64,000 nucleotides of DNA from Cunninghamia lanceolata (GCA_027924645.1 BSBN01000297.1:9920001-9984000), one strand, 5' to 3'. Positions 1-11,135 are shown, counted from the stretch's first letter. Program-made: numbers and translations. Notes: generated by a model from the letters alone, not told the origin.

Positions 1-11
1 AAGACCAGAGA

Positions 12-1961
12 TTGGCAAAATTGTTAAAGGCAGTGCAGAATGATAAACCTAAGGTAAAGGTTGATGTTTCCAAGTATACTAGAAGCTTGAATGAGGATGA
101 GTTGTTGGATTGGATTGCTGCACTTGATAATCACTTTGAATGTGAAGATGTTGCTGAGGATCAGAAGGTAAAGATTGCAAAGACCAAGTTAGGAGGTCAT
201 GCTTTGGTATGGTGGGATTATGTACAATCTGAGAGAAGGAAACAAGGGAAGTCAAAGATCACTTCATGGGATAAGATGGTAGCAAGGATCAAGGGTAAAT
301 TCTTGCCAAGGGATTATGAAATTCAGATGTTTAAGAAGCTGCAATTTTTAAAGCAGAAGGAAAGGGATGTGAAGGCATATACAGAGGAGTTTTCTAAGTT
401 GAGTATGAGATCTGGTCATCATGAGAATGAGGTAGAAAAGGTGGCTAGGTACTTGGCTGGTTTGAGATTTAACATACAGGATGAGTTAGTTTTAGCTAAC
501 CCTAAGAATGTGGAGGATTGTTATCAAATGGCAATCAGGATTGAAGAAAAGATGAATAGAGGACATGATAAGTCCATGAGAGGAAGAGGAAACAATATGA
601 GGGGAAGAGGAGTAGCCCCTACACAAAAGCAAACAAATGAGGGTCAAGAAGACACTGGTAAAGGACAGGGACAGTCTGATTTCAGAGGTGGATGGAAAGG
701 TAATAAAGGAAGATTTGGAGGTGGTAGAGGTTCTACTACATTTTCAGGAAAATGTTACACCTGTGGTGAGTTTGGTCATCCATCTTTCAAATGTCCAGAA
801 AACAAAGGTTCATCATCCAGAAATGATAGAACTAATGACAAGAGAGTACAACTTGTACAAGAAGAGACAGTAGAGCAAAGTGTGCAGAGTTCAAACACTT
901 ATCAAAAGGATAAGGAGCCTGATAATTATGCATACCCAGAGAGTGGAGAGTCTCTGATGATGAGAAGAACAGTAACTACCATGAAGGTACATGACAGAGA
1001 ATCCCCACAAAGAAGAGCTCTTTTCAAGACCATATGCAAGAGCAAAGGTAAAAAATGTAAGGTTGTCATTGATACTGGTTCAACAGACAACATGGTATCT
1101 CAGGAAATGGTGGATAAACTGAATTTGGAAAGGATTCCACATCCACACCCTTACAAGGCATCTTGGGTGAGTGATAGTCAATCACTTTTTGTCTCTGAAT
1201 AGACATTTGTGGATTTTCAGATTGGAGCATATCATGATAGAATTTTGTGTGATATTTTGCCCATGGAATGTTGTCACCTACTATTGGGTAGACCATGGCA
1301 ATTTGATAGAAGGGTACTGTATGATGGGTACGCTAATACCTATACCATCAAGAAAGATGGGAAGACTATGAAGTTGATGCCATTGCAGGCAGATGCTGCA
1401 GCACAGGGGGCAGCCAAAATCATTTTGATGGGAAAGAAGGAGTTTGTGCAGATGCCTAGAGGAGCAGGCATAAAGGCAGATAAGGATACTGCAGAGAAAG
1501 GAGTTGTTCAGGACAACAGGTTGAAGAAAGTTTTAGTTGTGACTGACAAAGGTCAGCAGCAGGTGCAGACACAGGTTTGCACACAGCAATCAGTTGAGAG
1601 GAATGACAAGGATGTTGTCATAGTTGGGACTATTGCTTGTCCTATATAGGTTGACAGGAAGATAGAGTTGAACATTTCAGAAGTTCAAGAGGCAGTTCAG
1701 ACAGAGGTTCTGGTCAGACAACCTGACAAACACAGGGTATGTGAGAGAAAGGCCTACATCAACAGGCATGAGGATTTACTTGCCAGAAAGCAAGTTACAG
1801 TTCAGCAGACTTGGAGCAGCCAAGAGCCAGCAGAGGACAAAGCTGGAACAGATCAGCATATTGTTAAGGCAAGGTGTAGAGGTGGAGGACTTCCACATAC
1901 TAAACTCATGGGACATGAGTTCTTTTCTGTTGGGGAGTATGGTGCAGGAGCACCTACTTGA
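12..1961 (+). pseudogene. gag-aspartic protease polyprotein of TRG-1, two in-frame stops
   Basis: One continuous frame with stops at 1200-1202 and 1647-1649. It would bind RNA, form the particle and process itself. In order: a Ty3/gypsy-type gag core with the WWDYV and KGKFLP motifs (residues about 1-180), an arginine/glycine-rich segment, a CCHC knuckle CYTCGEFGHPSFKC (residues about 248-261), then a retropepsin-like domain with active-site IDTGS (Asp about residue 354) and the closing LLGRPW motif. About 215 further codons form a polar, Gln/Lys/Val-rich linker of unknown role. The last codons (GEYGAGAPT) lie inside the 3' LTR. The first stop is CAG to TAG relative to the copy at 34958-37126; the second is AAG in that copy. 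The start codon lies upstream of the window, since the relative begins about 75 codons earlier. Confidence 0.9.
1925..1939 (+). other. polypurine tract of TRG-1
   Basis: A G-rich stretch containing TTGGGGAGTA immediately precedes the LTR start TGGTGCA, as expected for the plus-strand primer. The tract is shared with TRG-2 (before 37105) and corresponds to a longer A/G tract in TRG-3. It also encodes part of the polyprotein. Confidence 0.7.
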
Positions 1962-2203
1962 CAGCTGGCCTTCATGAGGCAGTTAGTAGTTTTAGGTCTT
2001 GTTTATGTTTCCAAGAAGGTCTGATAAGACCAATGCATGTAATAAGGTCATGCTGATCATGATAAGATCATGCTGACCACGCTTTGCTATTTTTAGCCAG
2101 TTTGTTAGGACAGTTGTCATGATGTATGTTCGGTTGGATCTCCCAGCCGCTTGGAGAGATTCCCAGCCGCTTGGAGTCGGGTCAGTAGTACTCGCAGGAA
2201 AAT

Positions 2204-2212
2204 CTATTTAAG
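2204..2212 (+). promoter_or_regulatory. TATA-like box of TRG LTR
   Basis: CTATTTAAG lies about 265 bp into the LTR. The TRG-2 5' LTR has the equivalent CTATTTATG near 33719. It is the only obvious TATA-type element in the LTR, so transcription probably starts around 2235. Confidence 0.5.
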
Positions 2213-2845
2213 CATGAGGATCAGTTGACTATAGATGATCGATCAGACTTTGCGAGAGGAGAGACTGAATATTGTAATAGCATCTTTTGAAATTGAATAA
2301 GAGATCCTGTTCTGCTCAACTTCTGTTTGGTCTCTATTGTTTAATCGATTTACTGCATCTGGGTGGTTTTCATGGATTCGCTGATCCATTCCACTGGTTG
2401 ATTTGTCTGATCGGTGGAATGGTGATGTACAGTAGGGTAGGTGTTAGTTTGTTTGTTCGCATGCAGGTGCGCAGGATCGCGGCTGAAAAGTGTTGAAGAC
2501 CCTAGCATGGGTATGTGCTAGGTTGAGCTGATAAAGTGTGGAAGATCACCCTGAGAGAGGATCGAGTCATCCCAGGAGGTTCGGTGGATCAGAACAGCGA
2601 AAATCTGCTAAGGTTGAAAAGTTGTTAAAACGGCATCATCAGGATATTTCTACAAATATCCTGCAATCGCTTCGGACATCGTCATCCGGATAAGTGGAGG
2701 AGAGCATGATGCTTTCGATTGCATGAAGTGAAGGTGCGTCGGGGTGATCATCATCAGGAGGGCTGAGGAGGAGCGTATCGGCTTAAGGAAGAAGATCGGG
2801 TTGATCGCGGGCAGAAAAAGGCTAAGTTTGGCCAACATCAGGATA

Positions 2846-2965
2846 TGACGTCATCATCATCAGGATATACGTCATCAGGATATTTCGGAGCAGCAGGATA
2901 TTGAGGAGCTGCAGGTGACGTCATCGTCATCAGGATATACGTCATCAGGATATCGGGTGACGTCA
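2846..2965 (+). promoter_or_regulatory. three TGACGTCA palindromes in the LTR
   Basis: Perfect TGACGTCA octamers at 2846-2853, 2916-2923 and 2958-2965 are embedded in CATCATCAGGATAT repeats. This octamer is the core bound by plant TGA-type bZIP factors. The equivalent sites in TRG-2 are partly decayed (for example TGATGTCA and TGACGTAA). They lie downstream of the predicted start site. Regulatory use is inferred. Confidence 0.4.
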
Positions 2966-3346
2966 GCATCAAAGGGACGGTGCGAGAAGTGAAGGTTGGT
3001 CATCATCAGGATAAATGGGAGGAACCGGATGTTCTTTATCCTGTTGATTATCATGATGTTGAATATCATGATGCTGAAGATAGTGAAGACGGAAGTTGTC
3101 GCTGAAGTGAACAGTGGACGTCAGGAGGATGTTCGCGCTGATCGAACATGATGATGCTGTCGATAATCAAGTAAGGTGATGCTGTTGGAAGGCGAAAGTG
3201 CGAAGGTTTGTCATCAGGAGGATATCGGTCGGCGCAGGAAATATGATGATGCTGACAGTATTAAGCAAAATATAATGATGATGATGGGCTGCAGACATCC
3301 ATGCTGTATTGTAAGGTTATAGTGTGGATGCCTCTGCATCACACTG

Positions 3347-5948
3347 AGCAGCAATATTGTTTATGATTTGTAAATGAGATAGAATGCCATCAAAATCATC
3401 TATCCCATTGATTGCTCTCCAAAGAGATACTAGGTCGACATCAGTATAAATATTTGTCATCATCCACCCACTAGATGGAAACACTAGAGGAAGGGAAACA
3501 ATAAAAAAGAGAGGAGAAACAAGTGTCTTATAGACAATCACATAGGAGGGTGCCCCCATTGTCACCAACCACAATGCTATGTCCATAAGACACAACACAC
3601 AACAACAAAATTAGAGCAAGAAACAATTTATAAGAATGATGATACACATAGAAGAAGGTTACAATAGAGGCAGTCTCCTAGTATCTTGAACTTTACGGGA
3701 GAGTTTGAGGTCATCCCATGTGGCCTAAACAACACATAACACATCATGGGGGAAGTACATCATGAGAGAAATAAAGGGTTAGAGATACTTACCTGGTAGC
3801 ACCATCATTAAGAACCTGCATATCTAGGATATCTATCATGTTGTTTTGATCTTGTTGAATTGACATTAAGTGTTGGATGACGGGAGGCTTTCTTTTCTTT
3901 AAAACGATTATATCCAATGCTAATTGAGTAATGTGTTAAAGTAGATTCTATAGGTACTCGAATCCCTTCTTGATTTACACCACATCCCTTACCTACATAT
4001 TCACAATTATTATAAAGGATTTTAAATCCTCGACCATAAAGAGATTTTATTTCATTAGAAGATGATGAAGTCTCATAGGTCTCGTAATTTGTGGTATAAG
4101 TGAGAGTATTGTTTTCTTTTCTAGGAACGGAATTTTAGATTTCTTAGGTGGGGCATAGACAACCCATCCTATCTAGCTTAGTTCCAAAAACCTATTAGTC
4201 TTATTGCACACATGTAGAATATATATAGCCTATAGATTTAATTTAAGGCACAAGCATACTAAAATGGCTATGCTCTCTTCCTAGAGGGATACAACCTCCC
4301 TAATGTGCTCAAGAAATCATACTCAAGAAAATTTGGTGTCAAAAACTCATAAGCTCATGAAATTTCAATAGGAATCAACAACTCCCATTCACTTTCGCAA
4401 CAACCCTTCGATCAATGGTTTTGTAAGCCACAGGGGGATTGTAAATGAGCTAGCAACTTAATTCCCCATAACCCAAAATTGGTTGTATCCAATCATATTT
4501 TTCCACATAATTTATCTATACTCCTCTTCTCTAAGTAATTTCACCAATTACAAGATCAAGCCCACCAAACATCCCACCTCAGACCATGTGATGCTTCTTG
4601 ATATGTTTCTATAGAGATGTACCTCATTGAAAGTTTCATACTAGTCATTCAACCAATAGGAATCGATATTTATTGCCACATCCTTCTCATAGCTTTCTTA
4701 GCACTTTAAATGCAAGTTGCAAGCTATGACATATTACTAACAAGGGCTCATTTCAATCTTCTTGTACCATAAATTAGCCACAATGAATTGACAATAGCCA
4801 TATCTATCCTTTCAGAAGTTGACTAACCAATTCCATGTGCCCATTATAAACCTTGCCTCAACTAAGTATATGACTTGTCACATACACCACCTAGTACTTT
4901 CCTCAAGAGGATCTGATGGATCTTGTTTATTCTCAAAGATGATCCAATAGTTCTTGCAGCCCAAAGATAGCATTTCTCTCTAACACACATATAACTCCTA
5001 CAGACCACATGATTATGCCACGATATTTGATCTAAAGGCTAAAAGGTGCATCAAAATAATTTCAAAGCAAACATGTAGGTCAATGATATATACCATTGTA
5101 GTCCAACAAAAGGTTTATAGACAAATAATTGAGCTAATTGCCCATAGGCATAAATTCATTTCACATTTAGTAACTTATCATTACTAAGCTTTGAATGGAC
5201 AACTTAAGTTGTGGGCCACTACCAATAGCATGTAAACATTCCAAGATAACAAATTATTAAAAATTAATGTAGGGACATAGGATTAAAACAAGGGACTTGG
5301 GTGTAGACACGTAGTTTAGAAAAAATAGACTGTCATCATATATGAACCATGAATTCAACAAAGCAATAATTTAGAGACATTTTTTAAAGACAAAATGACT
5401 TGTTAATTCTTGTTGAATCATTCTTTGTAAAATTGTTTCAAATCAAGCAATACACAAAGTTAAACCATAGGATTGAGAGTAAGTTTCACCAAGTATAAGC
5501 TTATAGGCACAATGGAAAGCCCTAATTAATATTACTTAGATCTATTATAAGCATGAAGGGCCAAAAAATAACATAAAGAGCCATGAAAGTAATTTCTTAA
5601 ATCATCTGTCAACACTTACCATCCTCAATTCATGTTCCAAAGCCATTAAATCAATCCAAGTAGAGGCTTGAGTGAGGAGAATACGGTCCTCATAATTCAA
5701 CAAATTCCCCAAAGGTGTTTGTAAACAAACACCACCAATTATTAGAAAGATTCAAATGTTCCAAGATCAAGGAAAGAAAATTACAATATTTAGGTTTTGC
5801 TAGATCATTTTACAAGTAAAAGTTTACTTGCACATGTAGGGGTCATATCTATACTCATGGATTTGACATAGTTCATTTCCACACATGTGGATTCAGCCTA
5901 AAATAATCTTATGGACAACCTAGTTCAAATTCCATTGTTTTACAACTA
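3347..5948. other. degenerate flank of TRG-1, no intact gene
   Basis: AT-rich sequence with many stops in all frames. The first 250 bp hold an 84-codon open frame on the minus strand (3347-3598) with a hydrophobic start that I do not recognise. A splice-donor-like CCAG/GTAAGTAT occurs on the minus strand at about 3792. Around 4880-5000 the minus strand reads a protein-like stretch (YWIIFENKQDPSDPLEESTRW region) broken by stops, probably an old transposon or pseudogene. Only the G-patch-like piece at 3811-4133 is assignable. Confidence 0.4.
3811..4133 (-). pseudogene. G-patch-like fragment, probably gypsy-derived
   Basis: Minus-strand open frame without a clear start. It contains GRGFKILYNN...YVGKGCGVNQEGI...PIE, matching the glycine spacing of a G-patch RNA-binding motif, followed by a GYN and lysine-rich tail. 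G-patches with a trailing PI...GLGY occur in some plant Ty3/gypsy polyproteins, and a second example lies at 42635-42871 here. The tail is serine/arginine/histidine-rich and ends at a stop. Only the domain is visible; membership of a larger element is inferred. Confidence 0.45.
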
Positions 5949-6098
5949 ATGCATCCAAGAAGTGATTTTGACTTAGAGTTCAAAAGTTATGATCAGCCAA
6001 TGCATCCAAGAAGTGATTTTGACTTAGAGTTCAAAAGTTATGATCAGCCAATGCATCCAAGAAGTGATTTGGACTTAGAGTTCAAAAGTTATGATCAA
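5949..6098 (+). repeat. 51-bp tandem repeat, about three units, open in one frame
   Basis: Three consecutive units of 51 bp begin at 5949, 6000 and 6051. The first two are identical and the third differs by one base (GATTTTGAC to GATTTGGAC). Because 51 is a multiple of three, the array stays open and reads a 17-residue repeat starting MHPRSDFDLEFKSYDQ. A stop follows at 6132-6134. No flanking coding sequence is recognised, so translation is doubtful. Confidence 0.9.
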
Positions 6099-6465
6099 AA
6101 TAGTAAACAACTATCTATCAAATATCCAAATTGACTAACTACTTTCATTTTTATTTATTTTTCAATTTTCAGATTTGTTATATTATTTATAAGAAGTCTA
6201 AATTAGATCAATTAAATTTTTAGTATTTTTCATATTAATTATATCTGTTTTTATTAAGAAATCCATCCTATTTATTTAAAAAGTTAAAAAAAAAATATTT
6301 ATAACCTTAAAACTTTCACAGAAAATATAAAAAAACTTTACATAAAAAAGAAAATATATAATAAAAATTAATATTTGAAACTAATTTCATACATCTTTGC
6401 AAGTGGAATTAATCTGTAGATAAGATCAGTTTATCTGTTATACCAGCAGGGTTGGAGCGGAGTGA
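6099..6465. other. AT-rich spacer
   Basis: Poly(A)- and poly(T)-rich DNA up to about 6400, then a more mixed sequence. I see no gene, LTR end or repeat array here. Confidence 0.6.
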
Positions 6466-6630
6466 AGCCTCTCGAAAACAGGTTTTGTTCTTGCTTTCGT
6501 AACATTTTATCTAAACAACTCTCCTAAGGACGATATTATGCTCTTGTATGATTCCTACTCTCAGCGCGGCAAAACCTACAGCGTTGGCTGGGCTGTTTAT
6601 GACAAATCCATTCCAGTTCATACTTTGTAG
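6466..6630 (+). other. short low-copy-looking open frame, unrecognised
   Basis: A 54-codon stretch between a TGA (6463-6465) and a TAG (6628-6630). Base composition is less AT-biased than its surroundings and the peptide is protein-like (NNSPKDDIMLLYDSYSQ...SVGWAVYDKS). It could be an exon remnant. A faint resemblance of DDIMLLYDSYSQ to the C-terminal region of some WOX proteins is noted because WOX-like sequence lies 600 bp away, but on the opposite strand. No start or splice sites are convincing. Confidence 0.2.
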
Positions 6631-7249
6631 AAGATTCTAAAAAAAAGGGCAAAACAGTAAAAAAACGGCAGAATTTTCTGGGCAGGATGATGAAAACGGC
6701 GAAATTTTCCGGGCAATTTGTTGATTCAATGTGTTCTTTTTAAATTTCATTTCCCTTCGTTTTTATTCTGATCGAACTTCATCATACTGCATATATCCCA
6801 TTAATCACGCTTGAAGAAAACAATATACTGTTCTTGAATGTTAAAGCTGTAAAAAAATGCTAGAAATAAACTCTGTTCCAATCATAACATAATGGCAGAT
6901 TGTCTTCTATAGAATACAAAATAAAGCAATAGTGTACTGCTTATTACAATGTTGGATCAATTATTAGATATATGTGGCTATGCTTCAAAATCAAAATGCC
7001 ACATACTAGGAATATATAAGTCGGCAGATGAGTTCCCTCAAGCTCAGGCTGCCATTGTCCTACTGAAAGACTGATAAGAAGGCTCTAATGGGCTGTATAA
7101 TCACCATGGGCTGTAAAATTAGTTTTCTACCCACAAGAGAAAACTAAATAAGTCTATACCAATCCTGCAAACTTACATGCTTTTGGATACTAAAAAAGCA
7201 AAAAGACAATGGGAATACAGAATATATTTGCATACCAGTGGTGTCACTC
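6631..7249. other. unassigned AT-rich DNA
   Basis: Contains a repeated motif around 6641-6715 (AAAACGGC...GAAAATTCTGCC type, read on either strand) and otherwise nothing recognisable. No ORF with coding character. Confidence 0.5.
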
Positions 7250-7340
7250 AGAGATGGTGGAATTGGTTCAGTTTGCTGCTGCTGATGATAAGAAGACAGC
7301 AAAGTGGAAGGCACTTCTCCAATGGCAAAGGATTCAAAAT
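7250..7340 (-). pseudogene. WOX-associated exon fragment (second copy)
   Basis: On the minus strand this reads SFAIGEVPSTLLSSYHQQQQTEP, nearly identical over about 75 bp to the segment following the homeodomain at 19556-19629 (SSAIGEVPSTLLSSYHQQTADR). The glutamine run is one codon pair longer here. No homeodomain is seen next to this copy. A 3' splice-like sequence precedes it at about 7345-7365, but the frame upstream is not recognisable. It is best read as a partial duplicate or a separate exon fragment of a related gene. Confidence 0.45.
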
Positions 7341-7526
7341 TTACTCTGACTTAGCGTGCCTAAAAAGACTTGCCTTCCTTTCAATTTACTCTCTTGTCAA
7401 CTCCCTTATGTTGGTGGAGAAGGGTGGTGTAGAAGGTCAAATCTAATTTTAATTTCTTACCTGCCATATTCAAAATTTCTTCCCCCTTGTACATCACACA
7501 ACCACACCGAAGGAAGGTTCATGACA
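7341..7526. other. possible 3' LTR end of a minus-strand element
   Basis: Ends TTCATGACA at 7526 beside a polypurine tract, so the minus-strand reading would begin TGTCATGAACC. No matching second copy of this sequence could be aligned with confidence, so the LTR call is tentative. Confidence 0.25.
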
Positions 7527-7543
7527 TACTCCCCCCCTAAAAG
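7527..7543 (-). other. polypurine-tract-like sequence
   Basis: Read on the minus strand, TTTTAGGGGGGGAGTA directly precedes TGTCATG. This is the typical context of a plant LTR element plus-strand primer. Confidence 0.45.
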
Positions 7544-7893
7544 TTTGCATCGTCTTGATGCAAAGGTTATAGACAAAAGTTTGAGTAAATGTGAGAATTT
7601 TCATATCTCATTAAACATTCTTACTACTTGTGCATTGACTCCAAATATTAAGTACTGGGGCGCATTATCCAAAATTTCCAATTATGTTAGAAGTTTAGTT
7701 CCACCTCGTGTTAGAATCCAAGAGAAAATATACACCACTATAGGTTAGAAGAATTACATTATCTTAGTCAATCTAAGTACTCAAGAATTTCAAATAGCCA
7801 ATCTGGGCTAAAGTGTCCAAAACGGGACATACTGAGATAAAGCCAACTGGGCTTCTTTATCCTTTGGGCAAACTAGTTCATATGGAACCAGGT
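7544..7893. other. noncoding interior of a decayed element
   Basis: Lies between the polypurine-like tract and the coiled-coil fragment. The plus-strand open frame across 7356-7748 shows no family resemblance and is treated as chance. Confidence 0.4.
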
Positions 7894-8300
7894 CTAGTGG
7901 ACCCTATCGCTTCCCAATAAATGTGGTTCATTCACACTGTTATCTTTACTTTCACCTTCTGAAGAAGCTTCTGCAACATCACTCAAATCATTAGTATAAC
8001 AAGAAACATCACAAATTTCAGGCTTAGATCTCAGGTTTTCATTTTCTTCTTTGCATGCTACAAGTGACTTCTCCAACTAATTAACATGTTATTTGAATCC
8101 TGCTATTTCACTCTTCTGCAAATTGTTCTCCTTTTTCAATTCTTTCGAATCTTCTTCCAAATCTTTGTTCCTCTGTTCCACCTTCCAACTCTTCAAATCT
8201 CTCTTCAATATCTTCAAATAATGTTAACTCTGCTTCCAGTTCTTCATTTCTCGTTCTTGACTTTTTAAGTTCTTCTTCAAGGGCATCATATTTGTCTTAT
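7894..8300 (-). pseudogene. coiled-coil gag-like fragment
   Basis: Minus-strand sequence reads a heptad-rich, Glu/Lys-rich stretch (DKYDALEEELKKSRTRNEEL...) and then, after two stops, MEKSLVACKEENENLRSK with an acidic serine-rich tail. Long coiled coils upstream of zinc knuckles occur in Ty1/copia gag proteins, and a similar module is present in UNK-1 (16920-17520). Frame breaks at about 8090-8110 show it is not functional. The clade cannot be assigned. Confidence 0.45.
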
Positions 8301-10307
8301 CCTAGTTCCTTTATCTTTTTCCAAAATAATGGCCAAATGGGCCTAAACTGGTCAAACAGACCAAAATTCTATTCAATACGAGATAGGTCAGTACAACAAC
8401 TATATAGGCTAACAAGCATAGGAATTAAATTGCTCTAATAGAGACTTAAACTCATCAGGATCAACCTGGATCCTGAGTCACTTATAGGAATATATTTAAT
8501 AGGCCGATATATTGAATCGAACAATTTCTGTAAGTTCATTTGATAAGAATGATCTAAGGACATTATACCCTCCCTCAGGTTTTTGGCAACTAGAGAGGTG
8601 CAAGGTCAATCCTTCCAAGGATTCTTCTATGTATTAATGAGTTCCATCATTCCAATATCATATAAACATTACACTTCAAATGAATAAGTGCTCAAGCACA
8701 CACATCAACACTAAAGTGAAGGGTAACAATTCTAGTTGTCATGCATGCTTATTTGCAGAGGCTGCCACACCGACAACTCTTCCAAACTTTCTATCCATCT
8801 CTCTCTTCACAATTGTTGTATGAAATGGGACCACCTTAGAGCTTGTTATCCAAAAGTAGTGCTAGCATCCCATTATCAATAATAACTTCCCAAACTAAGA
8901 GTCCATGATGACATCAATCTACACTCATCACAATAACCTCACATGACTCACATCACAAGGTTCAACAAAATGGGTGCTTACGGGGAGGATAAGGTCCAAT
9001 ATGCCACTAAGTAATTTGGCATGCCGCAATACCATAAATCTAATATATGAATAACCATATAAATATAGAACCACTGTGTCAATATCCAATTAGCCATAAA
9101 ACCATATAATCTCACATCCAAAGGAAACCAATATAATTAATACCTTAGTTCCAAGTAACCTAAAAATAAATATGGTCTTAGGGCCCTCTCAAGTACCCCT
9201 CCTCACATTTCCTAATACCTTTCTCCCATTCATTTAAGGTGTTATCCTCCAAGAGGAAGGTATGCAAGAAACATACATGCATAGTTCTAAGGGGAAGATG
9301 GATGGATTGATTATGACTGTCCCATACCTATCCCATTTGTAACCCCCATCCTCACAATAGAATCCCCCAGGCCACCTACTCCACCATACAACCTGCCTGG
9401 GGCCCCTCCTGGATAAGGTAGTTTATAGAAGTCATATTACTCCACACATGCTAGCAGTTGTAACAATAAAATGCCTCAAATCAAGAAGGATTAAGTGAAA
9501 TAAATCCATAAGTTAAATCCTCAATTAAAATACATTAAAATAAAACAAGCCAAGAAGAAGTGAAGATCAAAGATAGCAACCATTGCAACATCACAAATTT
9601 AACAAAGAACAAGTCCCTGAGGCAAAAGGACTATCTCAAAATTAAAATAGCTAATTAGTCCAAGAAACAAAACACTGTCAACTTAACATTTAAAGTAAAA
9701 TTTTTAACACATGAATAAAAAATCCAACAATCTCATAAAGTCGCAGATTACAATCACCATATAACCTTACAACAAGACCACCTAAGGGGAGTAGGGGAAT
9801 TGGGTGGACTTTCATCACTAAAATACGTAAATCATAGTGGTCTCAACCATGGAGAGAACAATGATAAATCTCCATGTCACACTAAGGATTTCCCACACGA
9901 CCTGAAACAACCTTATAATATTTTTGTATGGAAAATGTATAGGAATAGTCACATGCACCCACACAACCCAGGGCATGCCATCATTAAGATATGCCACAAA
10001 AATAAATAGCCATTGAATATGATATCCACTTCCCAAAAGAGAATTCAAAGGTCTCACAGTTGTCATGCACCAAACTACTATCATATCATTACACACATAC
10101 TGTCACTAGTATCAATCTCTTCATCTCACCCTCTAGGGAGATTTTATCTACCACATTACCATCTCCTTTTCTTTGCATGATTCTCTCCATGTTTATCAAT
10201 AAATAGACGATGATTAGATTGCAAGAGGGTGAATACCATTAACCTTATATATTAATTATTACCATGCTTTAGGTTAGCGAACTTCCAGGCCTAGTGTTTG
10301 AGCCTTT
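8301..10307. other. noncoding leader of a decayed minus-strand LTR element
   Basis: About 2 kb with no coding-like frame. It sits downstream (on the minus strand) of the primer site at 10308-10319, so it would be the element's leader and former gag region. A 92-codon minus-strand frame at 9818-10096 has no recognisable motif. Confidence 0.4.
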
Positions 10308-10319
10308 GCCCTGATACCA
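10308..10319 (-). other. primer binding site, tRNA-iMet type
   Basis: The minus strand reads TGGTATCAGGGC, one base away from the TGGTATCAGAGC site found in TRG-2 and the UNK elements. It is two bases from the sequence TGTAAAGACC, which would be the LTR edge. Confidence 0.7.
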
Positions 10320-10321
10320 CA

Positions 10322-11130
10322 TGTAAAGACCTGACTCCTTAAAAACAAAATAATACTAACTCTGAATTTGAAAATAATGAGGAACAGAAATATTTTGATA
10401 TAACAGATGTAGGAGTTTAGTGATAAATTGGATTTGTTAATATTTTAGTGTTTTCATATTTCAATCCTCCTCTCCACTTTACATTCAAGGATCTAGGGTC
10501 GAGTGGCAATTCACTATCATACCCTAGATCACTATGAGACGTAGGGAAACTTGGATTAGGGAATTTAATTATCAATTTCTCTTCTCTTATGCTCAATTGA
10601 CCATTAAAACCCTATTTTTGGGGTTCTGAGATGAAACAGTCGAGGACACTAGAGCGGGTGTCCCAGTCCAAGGTACCAGTTTCTTTGCGGGATCCAGACC
10701 TCCTTCTGACACTCATCAATCCTGTAACTTCTATTTCTGGAAAATCAGCTGTAGAGGACACTAGAGCGAGTGCCAAAGTCTTGAAAATGCTCCGGTGTCA
10801 TTCTTTTCAAATCCTGAATCCTTCATACCTGTCAATCCTTCATGCAACTTCACTTCTTCCGAATATGACACCTGTAACCTACAATCACAAGACGTGGTTT
10901 GGGGGTTTTGGTATTTAGAGGCTTGCCTTAGTCAAGCCCCAGAGGACACTTAATTCTCTAAACATCATTGTCAGATAGAGATGTGCGTGCCGTTCTGAGA
11001 CAGGGGCAAAAACAAAAGGAAATGATGATGAAAACACAATATAATGTCACCTTGTAGTGAAGATATCATGGGAGGAAGATGCTCTTCATTCCATGATGAT
11101 TAGATGCTCACGTATGCAAACACAAACACA
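10322..11130 (-). repeat. 5' LTR fragment of decayed minus-strand element
   Basis: Starts TGTAAAGACCTGACTCC beside the primer site and is interrupted by UNK-1 at 11136. The first 90 bases resemble the sequence starting at 61914, so this is a repeated LTR end. It contains two similar GAGGACACTAGAGCG motifs (near 10639 and 10754), the first able to pair as GGACAC/GTGTCC. The continuation probably lies beyond UNK-1 at 18638-19081. Confidence 0.55.
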
Positions 11131-11135
11131 TAGAC

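Larger units (their letters stand above)
1..3341 (+). mobile_element. TRG-1: gag-protease-only LTR retrotransposon, 5' truncated by window edge
   Basis: The window opens inside the gag frame of an LTR element and runs through gag, zinc knuckle, protease-like domain and a C-terminal linker directly into a complete 3' LTR (1940-3341). No reverse transcriptase, RNase H or integrase lies between the protease and the LTR. The same layout is seen in the complete relative at 33454-38513, which fixes the LTR ends (TGGTGCA...GCATCA). The five bases after the LTR are CACTG, the presumed target duplication, whose partner lies outside the window. Known plant terminal-repeat retrotransposons that carry only gag are non-autonomous; assignment to that class is an inference. 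Confidence 0.9.
1940..3341 (+). repeat. 3' LTR of TRG-1 (1402 bp)
   Basis: Begins TGGTGCAGGAGCACC and ends CCTCTGCATCA, matching both LTRs of TRG-2 along its whole length. It contains a doubled CCCAGCCGCTTGGAG motif (about 2148-2177), a TATA-like box at 2204-2212 and an A-rich AATAAG poly(A)-signal-like stretch near 2296. The remaining kilobase is a long U5-like region full of CATCAGGATAT repeats. The LTR is interrupted by nothing visible. Confidence 0.9.

Noticed and set aside
637..873. Plus-strand 78-codon frame inside TRG-1 gag (same at 35811-36047)
   Set aside because: Alternate frame of the gag coding sequence; conserved only because the gag is.
3660..3740. GEFEVIPCGLNNT-like peptide resembling a gypsy reverse transcriptase box on the plus strand
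   Set aside because: Only about a dozen residues, with no neighbouring reverse transcriptase blocks in any frame.
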